A DNA stretch of 64,000 nucleotides. Source: Tritrichomonas foetus (lineage: Eukaryota; Parabasalia; Tritrichomonadida; Tritrichomonadidae). The stretch spans positions 1-64,000 of the forward strand of contig MLAK01000717.1 of NCBI GenBank assembly GCA_001839685.1, in the 5' to 3' direction. Under the pieces are notes generated by a model. The model saw only the letters and a program-made list of their open reading frames with translations, made no database searches and had not been told where the DNA came from. Shown here piece by piece: positions 9,274-17,430 of the stretch; position 1 is the stretch's first letter; the number at the start of each line of letters is the position of its first letter. A program made the position numbers and the translations under genes.

Positions 9274-9281
9274 AAAAAGTT
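9274..9281 (+). promoter_or_regulatory. AAAAAGTT upstream motif
   Basis: Begins 122 nt before the ATG at 9396, in the sense orientation. That is farther than usual. If the start were the ATG at 9480, the distance would be greater still, so the motif mildly favours 9396. Confidence 0.35.
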
Positions 9282-9395
9282 TGTGAATTCATCCCAAAAT
9301 ATTAGAGGGATTGATTTTTTTTTCTGTGATGCTTCTTAATTTTTCACTTAGCTTGAAGTTTTTCATAACATTCTATACTTAGTGAAAAAAATATT

Positions 9396-10580
9396 ATGTA
9401 TTCAACACGTTTTTTTTCACAGAAAAGTCATTATAAAACAGGTCCATCAAATTCAAAAAGTTCATTTCGACTATCTGGAATGGCAACCCTAATTGTCCCT
9501 CCTCCATCAATCGCCAGAGAAATTTACCTCGAAGACCAAATCCAGCCAGCTGTTTTCGCTTTCAATCGTTGCCCGGGCGACGGTGTTTCAAGGCTTTGTG
9601 AGGCATTCTCACTTCCCGAAACCCCGAGAAATATCGCTCATATTATGCATATTGTTCCAGGTCTCATTGGCACAAAAATAGGTGAGTTCTTATCCAAACG
9701 TAAAAACGAAGAAATATTATATTGTTATTTTAGCGAAGTCGACATGCATCTCCCATTCCTTGAAGCTCTTCGAACTGCCTTTTTGACAACGATGCACCTT
9801 CCGGCAGAAGGTGAACAAATTGACAGAATTTTACAGGCAATTTCGAAAATATATGTTCAACAAAATCCAGATTGTGGTTTGGACAGCGACCAAGCATACA
9901 TTCTCGCATACGCAACAACCCTTTTAAACAGCGATCTGCATAATAGCAAAGTTGTCCGTAAAATGACAGTCACAAATTTCATCGATAATATCAGAAATGC
10001 TTTACCTGACCAAAGTGTGACCGATAAGTTTCTTGAATCAATTTATCAAGATATTAAATCAACACCTTTCACATTTCGTTATCAGGCTGAAGAGAGCCTC
10101 GCTTTGGCAGCACCACGGCTCAAAGGATTCATGCAAAAGAAAAATGACTCATGGAAATCAATTTACACACGTTATTATTTTGTTCTTGCAAACAGTTCTT
10201 TATATTATTATAAGGATGACAGTCCTACTTCACTTTCCAAGCCAGCTGGGTGCATCCAGCTTGTGTCAGTTTCAATAACACCTGAAAAAACCAAAGAAAT
10301 TGTAATTAAGGCAAACTCTGATGAAATTCAAAATGTCAAGTTTAAAGCCAATGGACCACAAATTGTACACGACCAACAAAAAATTTTCTTGAAAGTTTCT
10401 TCTGAAGTGTCACGTGATAAATGGCTATACATATTAAAAACTTCATCTGTATTTAATGATTTTGCAGATGAGCTGCAACCACCCAACAACTACGTCTCCT
10501 CAAGCGCTTTCGATTACGAGGTCTCCGAAGTGCAGAGTTTCAACAGGAGCGATTTTATTGTTGCAGACAGCGACACCTGA
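9396..10580 (+). CDS. Sec7-PH guanine nucleotide exchange factor for ARF GTPases
   Basis: An ARF-GEF that would catalyse GDP/GTP exchange on ARF GTPases at membranes. The Sec7 domain spans about residues 45-225. It contains the glutamic finger region MHLPAEGEQIDR (133-144; usual form LPGEAQKIDR), with the catalytic Glu at 138. The second Sec7 signature is AYATTLLNSDLHN (171-183). A PH domain follows from about 241 to 350 (GFMQKKNDSWKSIYTRYYFVL and later DKWLYILK) and should bind phosphoinositides. The layout resembles small cytohesin-type GEFs without the coiled coil. A basic Ser-rich leader of about 28 residues precedes the Sec7 domain; the ATG at 9480 is an alternative start that would remove it. 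Confidence 0.92.
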   Translation: MYSTRFFSQKSHYKTGPSNSKSSFRLSGMATLIVPPPSIAREIYLEDQIQPAVFAFNRCPGDGVSRLCEAFSLPETPRNIAHIMHIVPGLIGTKIGEFLSKRKNEEILYCYFSEVDMHLPFLEALRTAFLTTMHLPAEGEQIDRILQAISKIYVQQNPDCGLDSDQAYILAYATTLLNSDLHNSKVVRKMTVTNFIDNIRNALPDQSVTDKFLESIYQDIKSTPFTFRYQAEESLALAAPRLKGFMQKKNDSWKSIYTRYYFVLANSSLYYYKDDSPTSLSKPAGCIQLVSVSITPEKTKEIVIKANSDEIQNVKFKANGPQIVHDQQKIFLKVSSEVSRDKWLYILKTSSVFNDFADELQPPNNYVSSSAFDYEVSEVQSFNRSDFIVADSDT

Positions 10581-11207
10581 AAGTTTTTACTAACTGATGT
10601 GCTCGCCTTTCTAGAAAGTGATATTTGTGTATTAATATATAAAGAAAGTATCTTTTTTTTTAATTGATTTACTTTTTTCTATTTCAATCTCTCTCTCACA
10701 CAATATATATATATATTTGATATAATTTCCAATGAGATGAAACATTCTATCGACAAAATGACCCAATTTTGAGCTTATTTCAATAATATGCATAATTATG
10801 ATTAGGTTGTAATTCATTATCCGATGAGATAGGATATTCGATTAAGGATAATGTCCAAGTGGACAAAAATTTCATATTTCAATGTTATGTGATTTAATGG
10901 TTCTCTGGATCCCTTCGACATGGAGGAGTGGCTGTGAATGAACACACTTGGTGTATGACAAAAGCAAATTGGATCCAAAATCCGAACTTTGATGGCATTT
11001 TAATTAACTTCGTGGATTTATTTCTGCTAGTAGAAAGTTGAGAAATGTGATAATTTGCCGTTGAAGAAATATTTCGTTCATTCAACAAATGCTTTTATTT
11101 CAATATGATAGTAAAAGCCAGGAAACGAAAATCTACAAAAAAAATACAAAAGATGAAATAGAGAATATATCAACAGGATTGAATTGTTTACAAATTTCAT
11201 AAATGAT
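10581..11207. other. Intergenic region between convergent genes
   Basis: The 3' ends of the ARF-GEF and CFAP299 genes face each other here. AT-rich, with a short (AT)n stretch near 10704-10716 beside CT repeats. Several small minus-strand open frames have no coding features. Confidence 0.5.
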
Positions 11208-11903
11208 TTATACCTTACGTCTCGATGAGTGAACATAGAGTACGCAGTGTAAATAGTTGGGGTCGTCAATATCATATCGAATTGTGTTATCACCAGGCTT
11301 GTCTGCCATCGCTGGGTCCAAGCTGAACTCTTTCATATCACGGCGGTTGTTGATAATAATTCCTTTATCGTTGTCGGCGTGGACTTCAAATGATGTCGAT
11401 TCGTTTTTGTGGACAGTTCTTGTCTTCCAGTTATAGAAGCTCATGTCAGAAGTCTTTGGACGCAATTTCTTCTGCTTTTTGAAATAATTGGTCCAATCCT
11501 CGTTCCTTAAACGGTCAGCATAATCAATATAGGCGCTAACTTCTTGGCCGGCTGCATTGAAGTCTCTTATGAAAATAAGAGCGGTTTTTTGACCATTCCT
11601 GACTTCGTCTTCGATTTCACCAAGTTTTTCCATTAATGGAGAAAAACTCAAATCGCAGCCTTGATGAGTAAGTGGAATTTGAGCGCTTCGCTTAGTATTC
11701 TTTTGATCTGCAAGTTCTTGCTTCTTTTGTTCGAATTTTTTCCTTTCCATGACTTCAGAGCCACCAACACATCCTAATTCGAAAAGTTGTCGAGCGACGT
11801 CGCGGCTTCCAAGATAGTAAAGATGCTCCTGCGTAATCTTTGAGTCGAGATAATCTTCGTATGTTTCGAATTGGGCAACAATTTCGTGTTCAAGAGTTGT
11901 CAT
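11208..11903 (-). CDS. CFAP299: CFAP299-like cilia/flagella-associated protein
   Basis: A homologue of the conserved eukaryotic protein CFAP299 (C4orf22, DUF4464), found in organisms with motile cilia. The strongest evidence is the N-terminus: VAQFETYEDYLDSKIT, then LYYLGSRDVARQLFELGC and GGSEVMERKKFE. These match the family's hallmark of a TYEDYLDS block followed by a short-chain 'LARQLVELG' helix. The 231-aa length equals the family's usual size, about 230 aa. It is all soluble, with no signal peptide. The molecular role is not known beyond association with flagella and ciliogenesis. Its presence is good evidence that the organism is flagellated. The start ATG at 11903 is the only sensible one, since the conserved block begins about ten residues later. 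Confidence 0.88.
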   Translation of the reverse strand: MTTLEHEIVAQFETYEDYLDSKITQEHLYYLGSRDVARQLFELGCVGGSEVMERKKFEQKKQELADQKNTKRSAQIPLTHQGCDLSFSPLMEKLGEIEDEVRNGQKTALIFIRDFNAAGQEVSAYIDYADRLRNEDWTNYFKKQKKLRPKTSDMSFYNWKTRTVHKNESTSFEVHADNDKGIIINNRRDMKEFSLDPAMADKPGDNTIRYDIDDPNYLHCVLYVHSSRRKV

Positions 11904-11990
11904 TTAAACCCAGATTTTGTTTTTAACCAAAACGATTTTTTATACGTTTGTTTATTGAACGATAGCGTTCGATAAGTTTTGAATTTATTC

Positions 11991-11998
11991 ACTTTTTG
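11991..11998 (-). promoter_or_regulatory. AAAAAGTG variant of the upstream motif
   Basis: On the minus strand this reads TTCAAAAAGTG, about 88 nt upstream of the CFAP299 ATG. It differs from the common octamer in the last base. Confidence 0.35.
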
Positions 11999-12516
11999 AA
12001 TAAAAGTATTTCATTTTTGTACGTTTGTGTTTCGACTTTGCATTCCTCATGATTTATTTGCTCCAGTATGATAGAGAAAGTAAATTCGAGGCAGTTGTTT
12101 CACTCATAAGGAATTTGCACTTGTTTATATGAGGAAGATCAAAAATTATTTTTTTATATTTATTCATGAATTTTTAATAAATCATTAATGTCATGCATTA
12201 TGCATTATGTATTATGATTCTTTGGTAGAATGCTGCTATGCCAGAACCCTATCATAATCTTTTTCTGCTTTCAATTGAAATGACATTTTCAATGACTATA
12301 TGGTCGAAGAGTTGGACATTGTAACTATTAAAGTCGGATCACGACAGTTCCAAAATTTGCAGAATAAGCATTTTAACTATGATAAAATTGTATCAGTTGG
12401 TTTAAAATTGTATCATGATTACATTTTGGGCAAAAATCACATAATATCTCAGGATATTATGAATGCATTATTGTCCATATTTTTGAAAGTCTCTAATATA
12501 AACTTAACAAAATTTA

Positions 12517-12573
12517 AACTTTTTGTTCGAACTGAACGATACGTGGCGTAAAGTTATCAAATTTTCATACTTT
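12517..12573 (+). promoter_or_regulatory. AAAAAGTT motif (reverse) plus TCATACTTT initiator
   Basis: AACTTTTT at 12517-12524 is the octamer in reverse. TCATACTTT at 12565-12573 resembles the trichomonad initiator and abuts the ATG at 12574. A start there leaves a proper signal peptide. Any upstream non-ATG extension would run through these promoter elements. Confidence 0.55.
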
Positions 12574-13788
12574 ATGATGTTGCTTTTTTGCCTCTCCTAT
12601 TTAATAAAGAGCTATTCCCTTCAATGTTCATCGCCACTAAAGCATGCTGAACCAGTCAAGAACGCTAAGCTCGTCTCTTTCGCTTTATACTTACGACATG
12701 GAATGAGAACCCCACTCATGCCTTATACAAACCGAACCTACATCGGACAATGGATTTGTGATTCAGAGAGTGCTTATGCTCCAAGGAACCATTTCTCAGT
12801 TCACAAAGACGGCATTTCCAGACGATATTTTAACCAGCTCGATCGAACCCTCGTCGAATTTCCGCCAAACTGCCAAACCGGTGACCTCCTCCTCCAGGGT
12901 ATGGAGCAACACCACGAACTTGGCGAATTTTACCGCAATTATTTAGTAGAAGAGCTTCATTTTCTACCGAAATTAGTTCATCCAGAATTGATGAAACTTC
13001 GATCAAGCTTTGTCGAGAGAACGTTTAGGTCAGCAGAATCCTTCCTCGCTGGATTCTACCCACCAGTTACACCAGGCGAAAGATTGTCGATTATTACGGG
13101 AACTGATTCATCAGACTTTCTTTACCCAGATGCATATTTTTGCTCAGATTTGATGAAAGACTGGGAAAAATTTACCAGCAGTGAGAAATTCATTGAAAGG
13201 CGTGAAAAAGCTCGTGTTTTATACAAAGATTTGTATAACCGATTAAATTTGACCTTCGATGGTGAAAATTGGCTCTATATTGGTGATTACCTCAATACCA
13301 TGACTTGCACTAATCAAGAACTCCCAGACTTCGTCAAAGAAGTTGTCACTGATGAATTATTTGAACAAACACAAAAAGACATTGCATATTATTCATATGG
13401 TCACTACTCAATTCGCCGAGGAGTTGGTGCATCTGCAATTTTGCGTGATTTATTTAATAATATCGATGCACAATTAGAAGGAAAAGCTGAAGAGAGATTT
13501 TTCTTATACTCAGCCCATGACTCGACACTTGCTTCAATTCTTTCAGCATTCGGAATATATTCTGAAGAACTACCAACTTACAGATCACACCTTGCCTTCG
13601 AAATTTGGGAAAATGAAGCCAACGACAAAGGTGGATCCAAAGAAAAATATGTCAGGGTTGTATTTAATGGAGAACCAATTGTTTTGGATCAAGAAAACAA
13701 AAATGTGTTTGTGAAGTATTCTGACTTGAAGTTGGAACTTGCCCAGGCAGGAGTACTGGACTACTGCAGAAAAGAGTATGATTTCTAA
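12574..13788 (+). CDS. Secreted or lysosomal histidine acid phosphatase
   Basis: A histidine-phosphatase-superfamily (branch 2) enzyme that hydrolyses phosphate monoesters through a phosphohistidine intermediate. With the start at 12574 the protein is 404 aa and begins MMLLFCLSYLIKSYSLQC, a convincing signal peptide. The catalytic RHGMRTP motif (RHGxRxP) is at residues 41-47; His42 is the nucleophile. The proton-donor HD pair is in YSAHDSTLASIL (H315, D316). Length fits lysosomal or prostatic acid phosphatases. No C-terminal membrane anchor is visible, so a soluble secreted or lysosomal protein is likely. The ORF can be extended upstream to a TTG at 12523, but that leader is not hydrophobic and contains the initiator. 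Confidence 0.93.
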   Translation: MMLLFCLSYLIKSYSLQCSSPLKHAEPVKNAKLVSFALYLRHGMRTPLMPYTNRTYIGQWICDSESAYAPRNHFSVHKDGISRRYFNQLDRTLVEFPPNCQTGDLLLQGMEQHHELGEFYRNYLVEELHFLPKLVHPELMKLRSSFVERTFRSAESFLAGFYPPVTPGERLSIITGTDSSDFLYPDAYFCSDLMKDWEKFTSSEKFIERREKARVLYKDLYNRLNLTFDGENWLYIGDYLNTMTCTNQELPDFVKEVVTDELFEQTQKDIAYYSYGHYSIRRGVGASAILRDLFNNIDAQLEGKAEERFFLYSAHDSTLASILSAFGIYSEELPTYRSHLAFEIWENEANDKGGSKEKYVRVVFNGEPIVLDQENKNVFVKYSDLKLELAQAGVLDYCRKEYDF

Positions 13789-13905
13789 ATAGAGTTTTTG
13801 TTTTCCCATCATTTTTATTTCATTATTTTCATTTATCTTTTTCATGTAAATTTAAATGGGCTGATTTGTGAAGTGAAAAATGATTCTAATCAATTGAAAA
13901 TATTT

Positions 13906-14030
13906 AACTTTTTGAATATTATATCCTATTCAAATTGGGAGAAACTATAGTGATCATAGAAAATTCTGTGAATATAGAAATCATTTGAATTTTACGTTTA
14001 GACCGTTTAATTTTTTTTGTTGACCGTTAA
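13906..14030 (+). promoter_or_regulatory. Reverse AAAAAGTT motif and two GACCGTT(T)AA elements
   Basis: AACTTTTT is at 13906-13913. GACCGTTTAA at 14001-14010 and GACCGTTAA at 14022-14030 form a closely spaced pair 19-48 nt before the ATG at 14049. ACCGTT/AACGGT is a typical Myb-binding core, and Myb-like proteins bind core promoter elements in T. vaginalis. That link is inferred. Confidence 0.4.
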
Positions 14031-14048
14031 AATTTTCAGCAAGAGAGA

Positions 14049-17000
14049 ATGTTTGATTCCATATCAGACTCTGATCAAACAACCTCCCGCGAGCAAACAT
14101 CGACAGATCTTGATTCAGAACTACAATTGAAAGCTGAAAATTGCGAAAATCGTCTCAAAGATATCAATGATTCGTTAACCAAAGAGAATCGCCAATTACG
14201 CGCACAGTTTAACGAAGCTGTCCAATGTGTTTCCCAGGTTGAGAAAATGCATAAAAAAGTTGCACAATTATCAAAAGATTTGAGTAACGCGACTATGGAA
14301 AGAGATGATTTATCTCGGCGATTGGATATTGCTCTTAAAGCGAATAACGAACTTAACGCACAATTCCAACTCGAAAAGGCCAAATATTACGAACAAAGGA
14401 AATCTGATAATTCTGCGATGAAAAAAGAACTCCAGAAAAATCAAGAATCAACAAAATCTCAAATGAACAAACTTTACGATCAAATTGACAGCCTTCAATC
14501 TGCGAAAGATTCACTCGAAATTGATTATAAAACGAGCTTCAATACAATTCAGAGGATTATCACAACAGCTTCTCACTATTTTCAATATACATTCAACAAA
14601 GCAGATGATCTCATTCAATTTTTGGAGCAACCTCCTCAGCCTCTACCGAATATCATTTTGAAGAATAATAACGAAACACAATCGGCAAAACCAAAAAGTA
14701 TTGTAAACGTTCAACAAACAAACCAAAAATCTGATGATCATCATAAAAATCGAAAACTCAAACAAATGATTGATGAAAATCTAAGAATTCGAGAAAATCT
14801 TGAATCAGAAGTTGTTAAATTAAAGAAAGAAATCAAAGACAATAATTTCACTTACACAAGAACAATAGAAGATTTAAATAAGAAAATTTTGCAATCAAAA
14901 GAAGATTCTTTTCTCGAAGTTGAGCAATACAAACATCAAATTTCAGTACTTGAAGAAAAAGTTCAAACATTAAAGGCTGACATTCAAAAACGCAAGGATG
15001 AAATTAAAAAAGTGAAAGCAGAACATGAAGCTCATGTTCAAACTGCCAAAGAAACTCCAAAGCCTGCACCAACAAAGAAAGAAGATGATCTTGTTATTGC
15101 TAACGAACAAATGGTTCAAAGAACAGTTGAATTAGGAAACCAAGTTCGAGCACTACAAGACAAACTTGATGCATCAACAGAAAAAGTGAAAGAATTAAAT
15201 GAAATTGTTACCCAAAAAGATATTTCTATTGATCAATTAAATCATGATTTAAGTGCATTAAAACTTGTCCATCAATCAACACTTGAAGAAATCGAAACAG
15301 TAAGGAATGCGCTTCATTCTAAAGATGCTAGTGTTCGAGAAGAGGAAAGAAGAACTCATCAAATTCATATCCTTAAAGGACAATTTATCACTTTACAAAA
15401 AACGAATGAGTCACAATTGAAACAAATTCGTGAACTTTCGTCACAAAATGAAAAGAATTCCAGACTTGTCGATGATCAAACTAATCTTATTTCAAAATTA
15501 AAGCGCGATGTGGAAATTTTAGAAACTCGAAATAAAGAAATGAAAGATGAACTCGGTATAACCAAACAAGAAATGGCAGAAAGGCTTTCTCAAATTCAAC
15601 CCGATGTAATGCCAGCCGCTGTTTGGAAATTCAATGAATTTGATGCCACATTAACAGCTGAAATTGATAGAATTGCCCTTTCACCAACTTTGCAACCTTC
15701 TACAAAGCTGCAGCACATTTATCGAACAATTAATAAACATTTTAAAGAAATGCTTTTAAATAAAGATAGAGCCTTTGATGCCGCAAATCGCGAAAATCAA
15801 GCAGTTAAAGAATTGTTTAATCAATTCTTTGTTGATGCTTCAATTGCTCTTGCTCAAAAACCAATTTCATTTGATGATTTCCTTATTAAAAATGGCCATA
15901 AAAATATGACAGAAGCCATAAACAGGTTTAGAAATGACTTCGATGAAATGAAACGCCAAATAGACATTAATGAAACAATTATTAAACATTTGATAGATTC
16001 TATGAATTTTAATGATACTCGTGATCCATCATTACTTATCACGCAAATAAATGAACTTAAAGCACAATTTGTTACATTAAAGAGTAATCTTGCACACAGA
16101 AAGAAACGAATTGCTTCATTGAAAGCTCAATTTCAATCATTTAAGAATAAATCAGAAAGAGATTCTGTTGACATTAAAGAATTAAATGAGCATCTTAAAA
16201 ACACCATCACTGGATTGAATAAAAATAATAAAGACCTGATTTCAAACGCCCAAGTTCTTAAAAGAGAAATTCATAAGCAAAAGATGCAAATCGACGATTT
16301 AACTCGAAATTATCAAGATGCAGAAGCAAGACTCAAAGCAGAAAATGACCATATTTTGAAAGAAAAAGAAACCTCTGAACATCACCTTAATGATCAAATT
16401 GAAGTAATTCTTAAACAACTTAGAGAAGCAGAACAATTGAATATGACAAATGAAATTGCAATTACTAAAATGAAGAAAGTGATGACGAATATGAAAACTG
16501 TCATAAGTGAAAAAGAAGCCAAAATACAAGAAATCACGACAGAAAATGAAGCAAATATTTCACATCTGAATGACAAATGGACAAATGAAAGAAATCAAAT
16601 TGTGTCAAGTTATGAGAGCGCAATTGCTGAAGTGAAGGCACATAGTGAAGAACAGAGAAATGATGTTGAAAAACTTGTCCAAGATTTATCAGATGCAAAA
16701 AAGAAAAAGAAGAAAGCTCGTAATTGTGCAAATCAATTAAGATCAGAAAAAATGCAGCTTGAAAAAGATATAGAAGCTCTAAAACTTCAAGTTCAAAGAG
16801 CGAAAAAAGTGGCAGAAGCAGCTGCAAAATCACAATTGGCTTCAGCTGAAGCGGAATTCAATTCAAAAATCGACGAGCAAAGGACAAATCTGGAAAATGA
16901 AAAAAGAAAATTGTTTGCTTTTGTTGCGGATCAATTTCGGCAATTCTTTAACCCACATGATTCATTGGATGAAAATACATTTCGGTGCCTGGTTTCAAAA

Positions 17001-17117
17001 GCCAGTTCGGAATTGATAAGATTGATGTCATCAGATATGGCAATTCGAAAAATGGTTGGTGCTGATGTTCGACAAAAGACAGATGATGCTGTTGCGAGAA
17101 TAATTACAGATTGTTAA
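14049..17117 (+). CDS. Long coiled-coil protein, 1022 aa
   Basis: No named family recognised. Almost the whole chain is heptad-like and rich in Glu, Lys, Gln, Asn and Leu, typical of extended two-stranded coiled coils. Breaks in the pattern occur at about residues 170-235 (hydrophobic YFQYTF, then an Asn/Lys-rich linker), at about 515-590 around the single PAAVWKFNEFD block, and in the last 70 residues (FVADQFRQFFNPHDSLDENTF), which look globular. Trichomonads encode many such proteins, often in cytoskeletal, basal-body or Golgi-tether roles. None can be assigned here. The ATG at 14049 follows a short TTTTCAGC string that might be the initiator. Confidence 0.85.
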   Translation: MFDSISDSDQTTSREQTSTDLDSELQLKAENCENRLKDINDSLTKENRQLRAQFNEAVQCVSQVEKMHKKVAQLSKDLSNATMERDDLSRRLDIALKANNELNAQFQLEKAKYYEQRKSDNSAMKKELQKNQESTKSQMNKLYDQIDSLQSAKDSLEIDYKTSFNTIQRIITTASHYFQYTFNKADDLIQFLEQPPQPLPNIILKNNNETQSAKPKSIVNVQQTNQKSDDHHKNRKLKQMIDENLRIRENLESEVVKLKKEIKDNNFTYTRTIEDLNKKILQSKEDSFLEVEQYKHQISVLEEKVQTLKADIQKRKDEIKKVKAEHEAHVQTAKETPKPAPTKKEDDLVIANEQMVQRTVELGNQVRALQDKLDASTEKVKELNEIVTQKDISIDQLNHDLSALKLVHQSTLEEIETVRNALHSKDASVREEERRTHQIHILKGQFITLQKTNESQLKQIRELSSQNEKNSRLVDDQTNLISKLKRDVEILETRNKEMKDELGITKQEMAERLSQIQPDVMPAAVWKFNEFDATLTAEIDRIALSPTLQPSTKLQHIYRTINKHFKEMLLNKDRAFDAANRENQAVKELFNQFFVDASIALAQKPISFDDFLIKNGHKNMTEAINRFRNDFDEMKRQIDINETIIKHLIDSMNFNDTRDPSLLITQINELKAQFVTLKSNLAHRKKRIASLKAQFQSFKNKSERDSVDIKELNEHLKNTITGLNKNNKDLISNAQVLKREIHKQKMQIDDLTRNYQDAEARLKAENDHILKEKETSEHHLNDQIEVILKQLREAEQLNMTNEIAITKMKKVMTNMKTVISEKEAKIQEITTENEANISHLNDKWTNERNQIVSSYESAIAEVKAHSEEQRNDVEKLVQDLSDAKKKKKKARNCANQLRSEKMQLEKDIEALKLQVQRAKKVAEAAAKSQLASAEAEFNSKIDEQRTNLENEKRKLFAFVADQFRQFFNPHDSLDENTFRCLVSKASSELIRLMSSDMAIRKMVGADVRQKTDDAVARIITDC

Positions 17118-17430
17118 TTTGTGGATTTATATAGATTTATATTTTATTTTTATTATTGCATAATAAAATTTAATATGTTGGTTTTTCTAATTTCCACATT
17201 CTATCTTTTGTTTTTCATATACTTTCATAAACTGGAATTGAACACGAATCGAAAAATATTCTGTTTTCGGATGATCGAATGAATATCATTAATTTTTGTT
17301 GAAATTTATTTAACATGCAATTTTATAGTATTTTACTTGATTTATTTATGATTTCATTAATTATATCTGATATATGGAGAAAAAAATATTTCACATTTTC
17401 AATTTTTGACTGATCTATTCAAAAAGTTCA
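17118..17430. other. Intergenic region between coiled-coil and propeller genes
   Basis: AATAAA at 17162-17167 (45 nt after the upstream stop) and AAAAAGTT at 17421-17428 are the only signals seen. Confidence 0.5.
17421..17428 (+). promoter_or_regulatory. AAAAAGTT motif adjoining a start codon
   Basis: Ends 2 nt before the ATG at 17431, much closer than elsewhere. Either the motif works at variable distance or translation begins further in. The homology-like N-terminus supports 17431. Confidence 0.35.

Larger units (their letters stand above)
8167..9395. other. Long intergenic region, 1.2 kb
   Basis: Holds a 34-nt T run (8216-8249), a 12-bp-arm hairpin (8477-8510), a direct repeat ATCTGACAG (8452-8460 and 8524-8532) and an AAAAAGTT at 9274-9281. 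No ORF with coding character. Part of it (8330-8540) is less AT-rich than its surroundings and could encode an untranslated RNA, but none is recognisable. Confidence 0.5.
11904..12573. other. Divergent intergenic region between CFAP299 and the acid phosphatase gene
   Basis: Contains AAAAAGTG (minus strand, 11991-11998) upstream of CFAP299, a small hairpin GAACG-ATAG-CGTTC at 11957-11970, short GCATTAT-like tandem repeats near 12194-12217, and AACTTTTT at 12517-12524 before the phosphatase. An ORF at 12300-12551 (83 codons) looks non-coding. Confidence 0.5.

Noticed and set aside
12300..12551. 83-codon ORF before the acid phosphatase
   Set aside because: Overlaps the phosphatase promoter, has intergenic-like composition and no recognisable domain.
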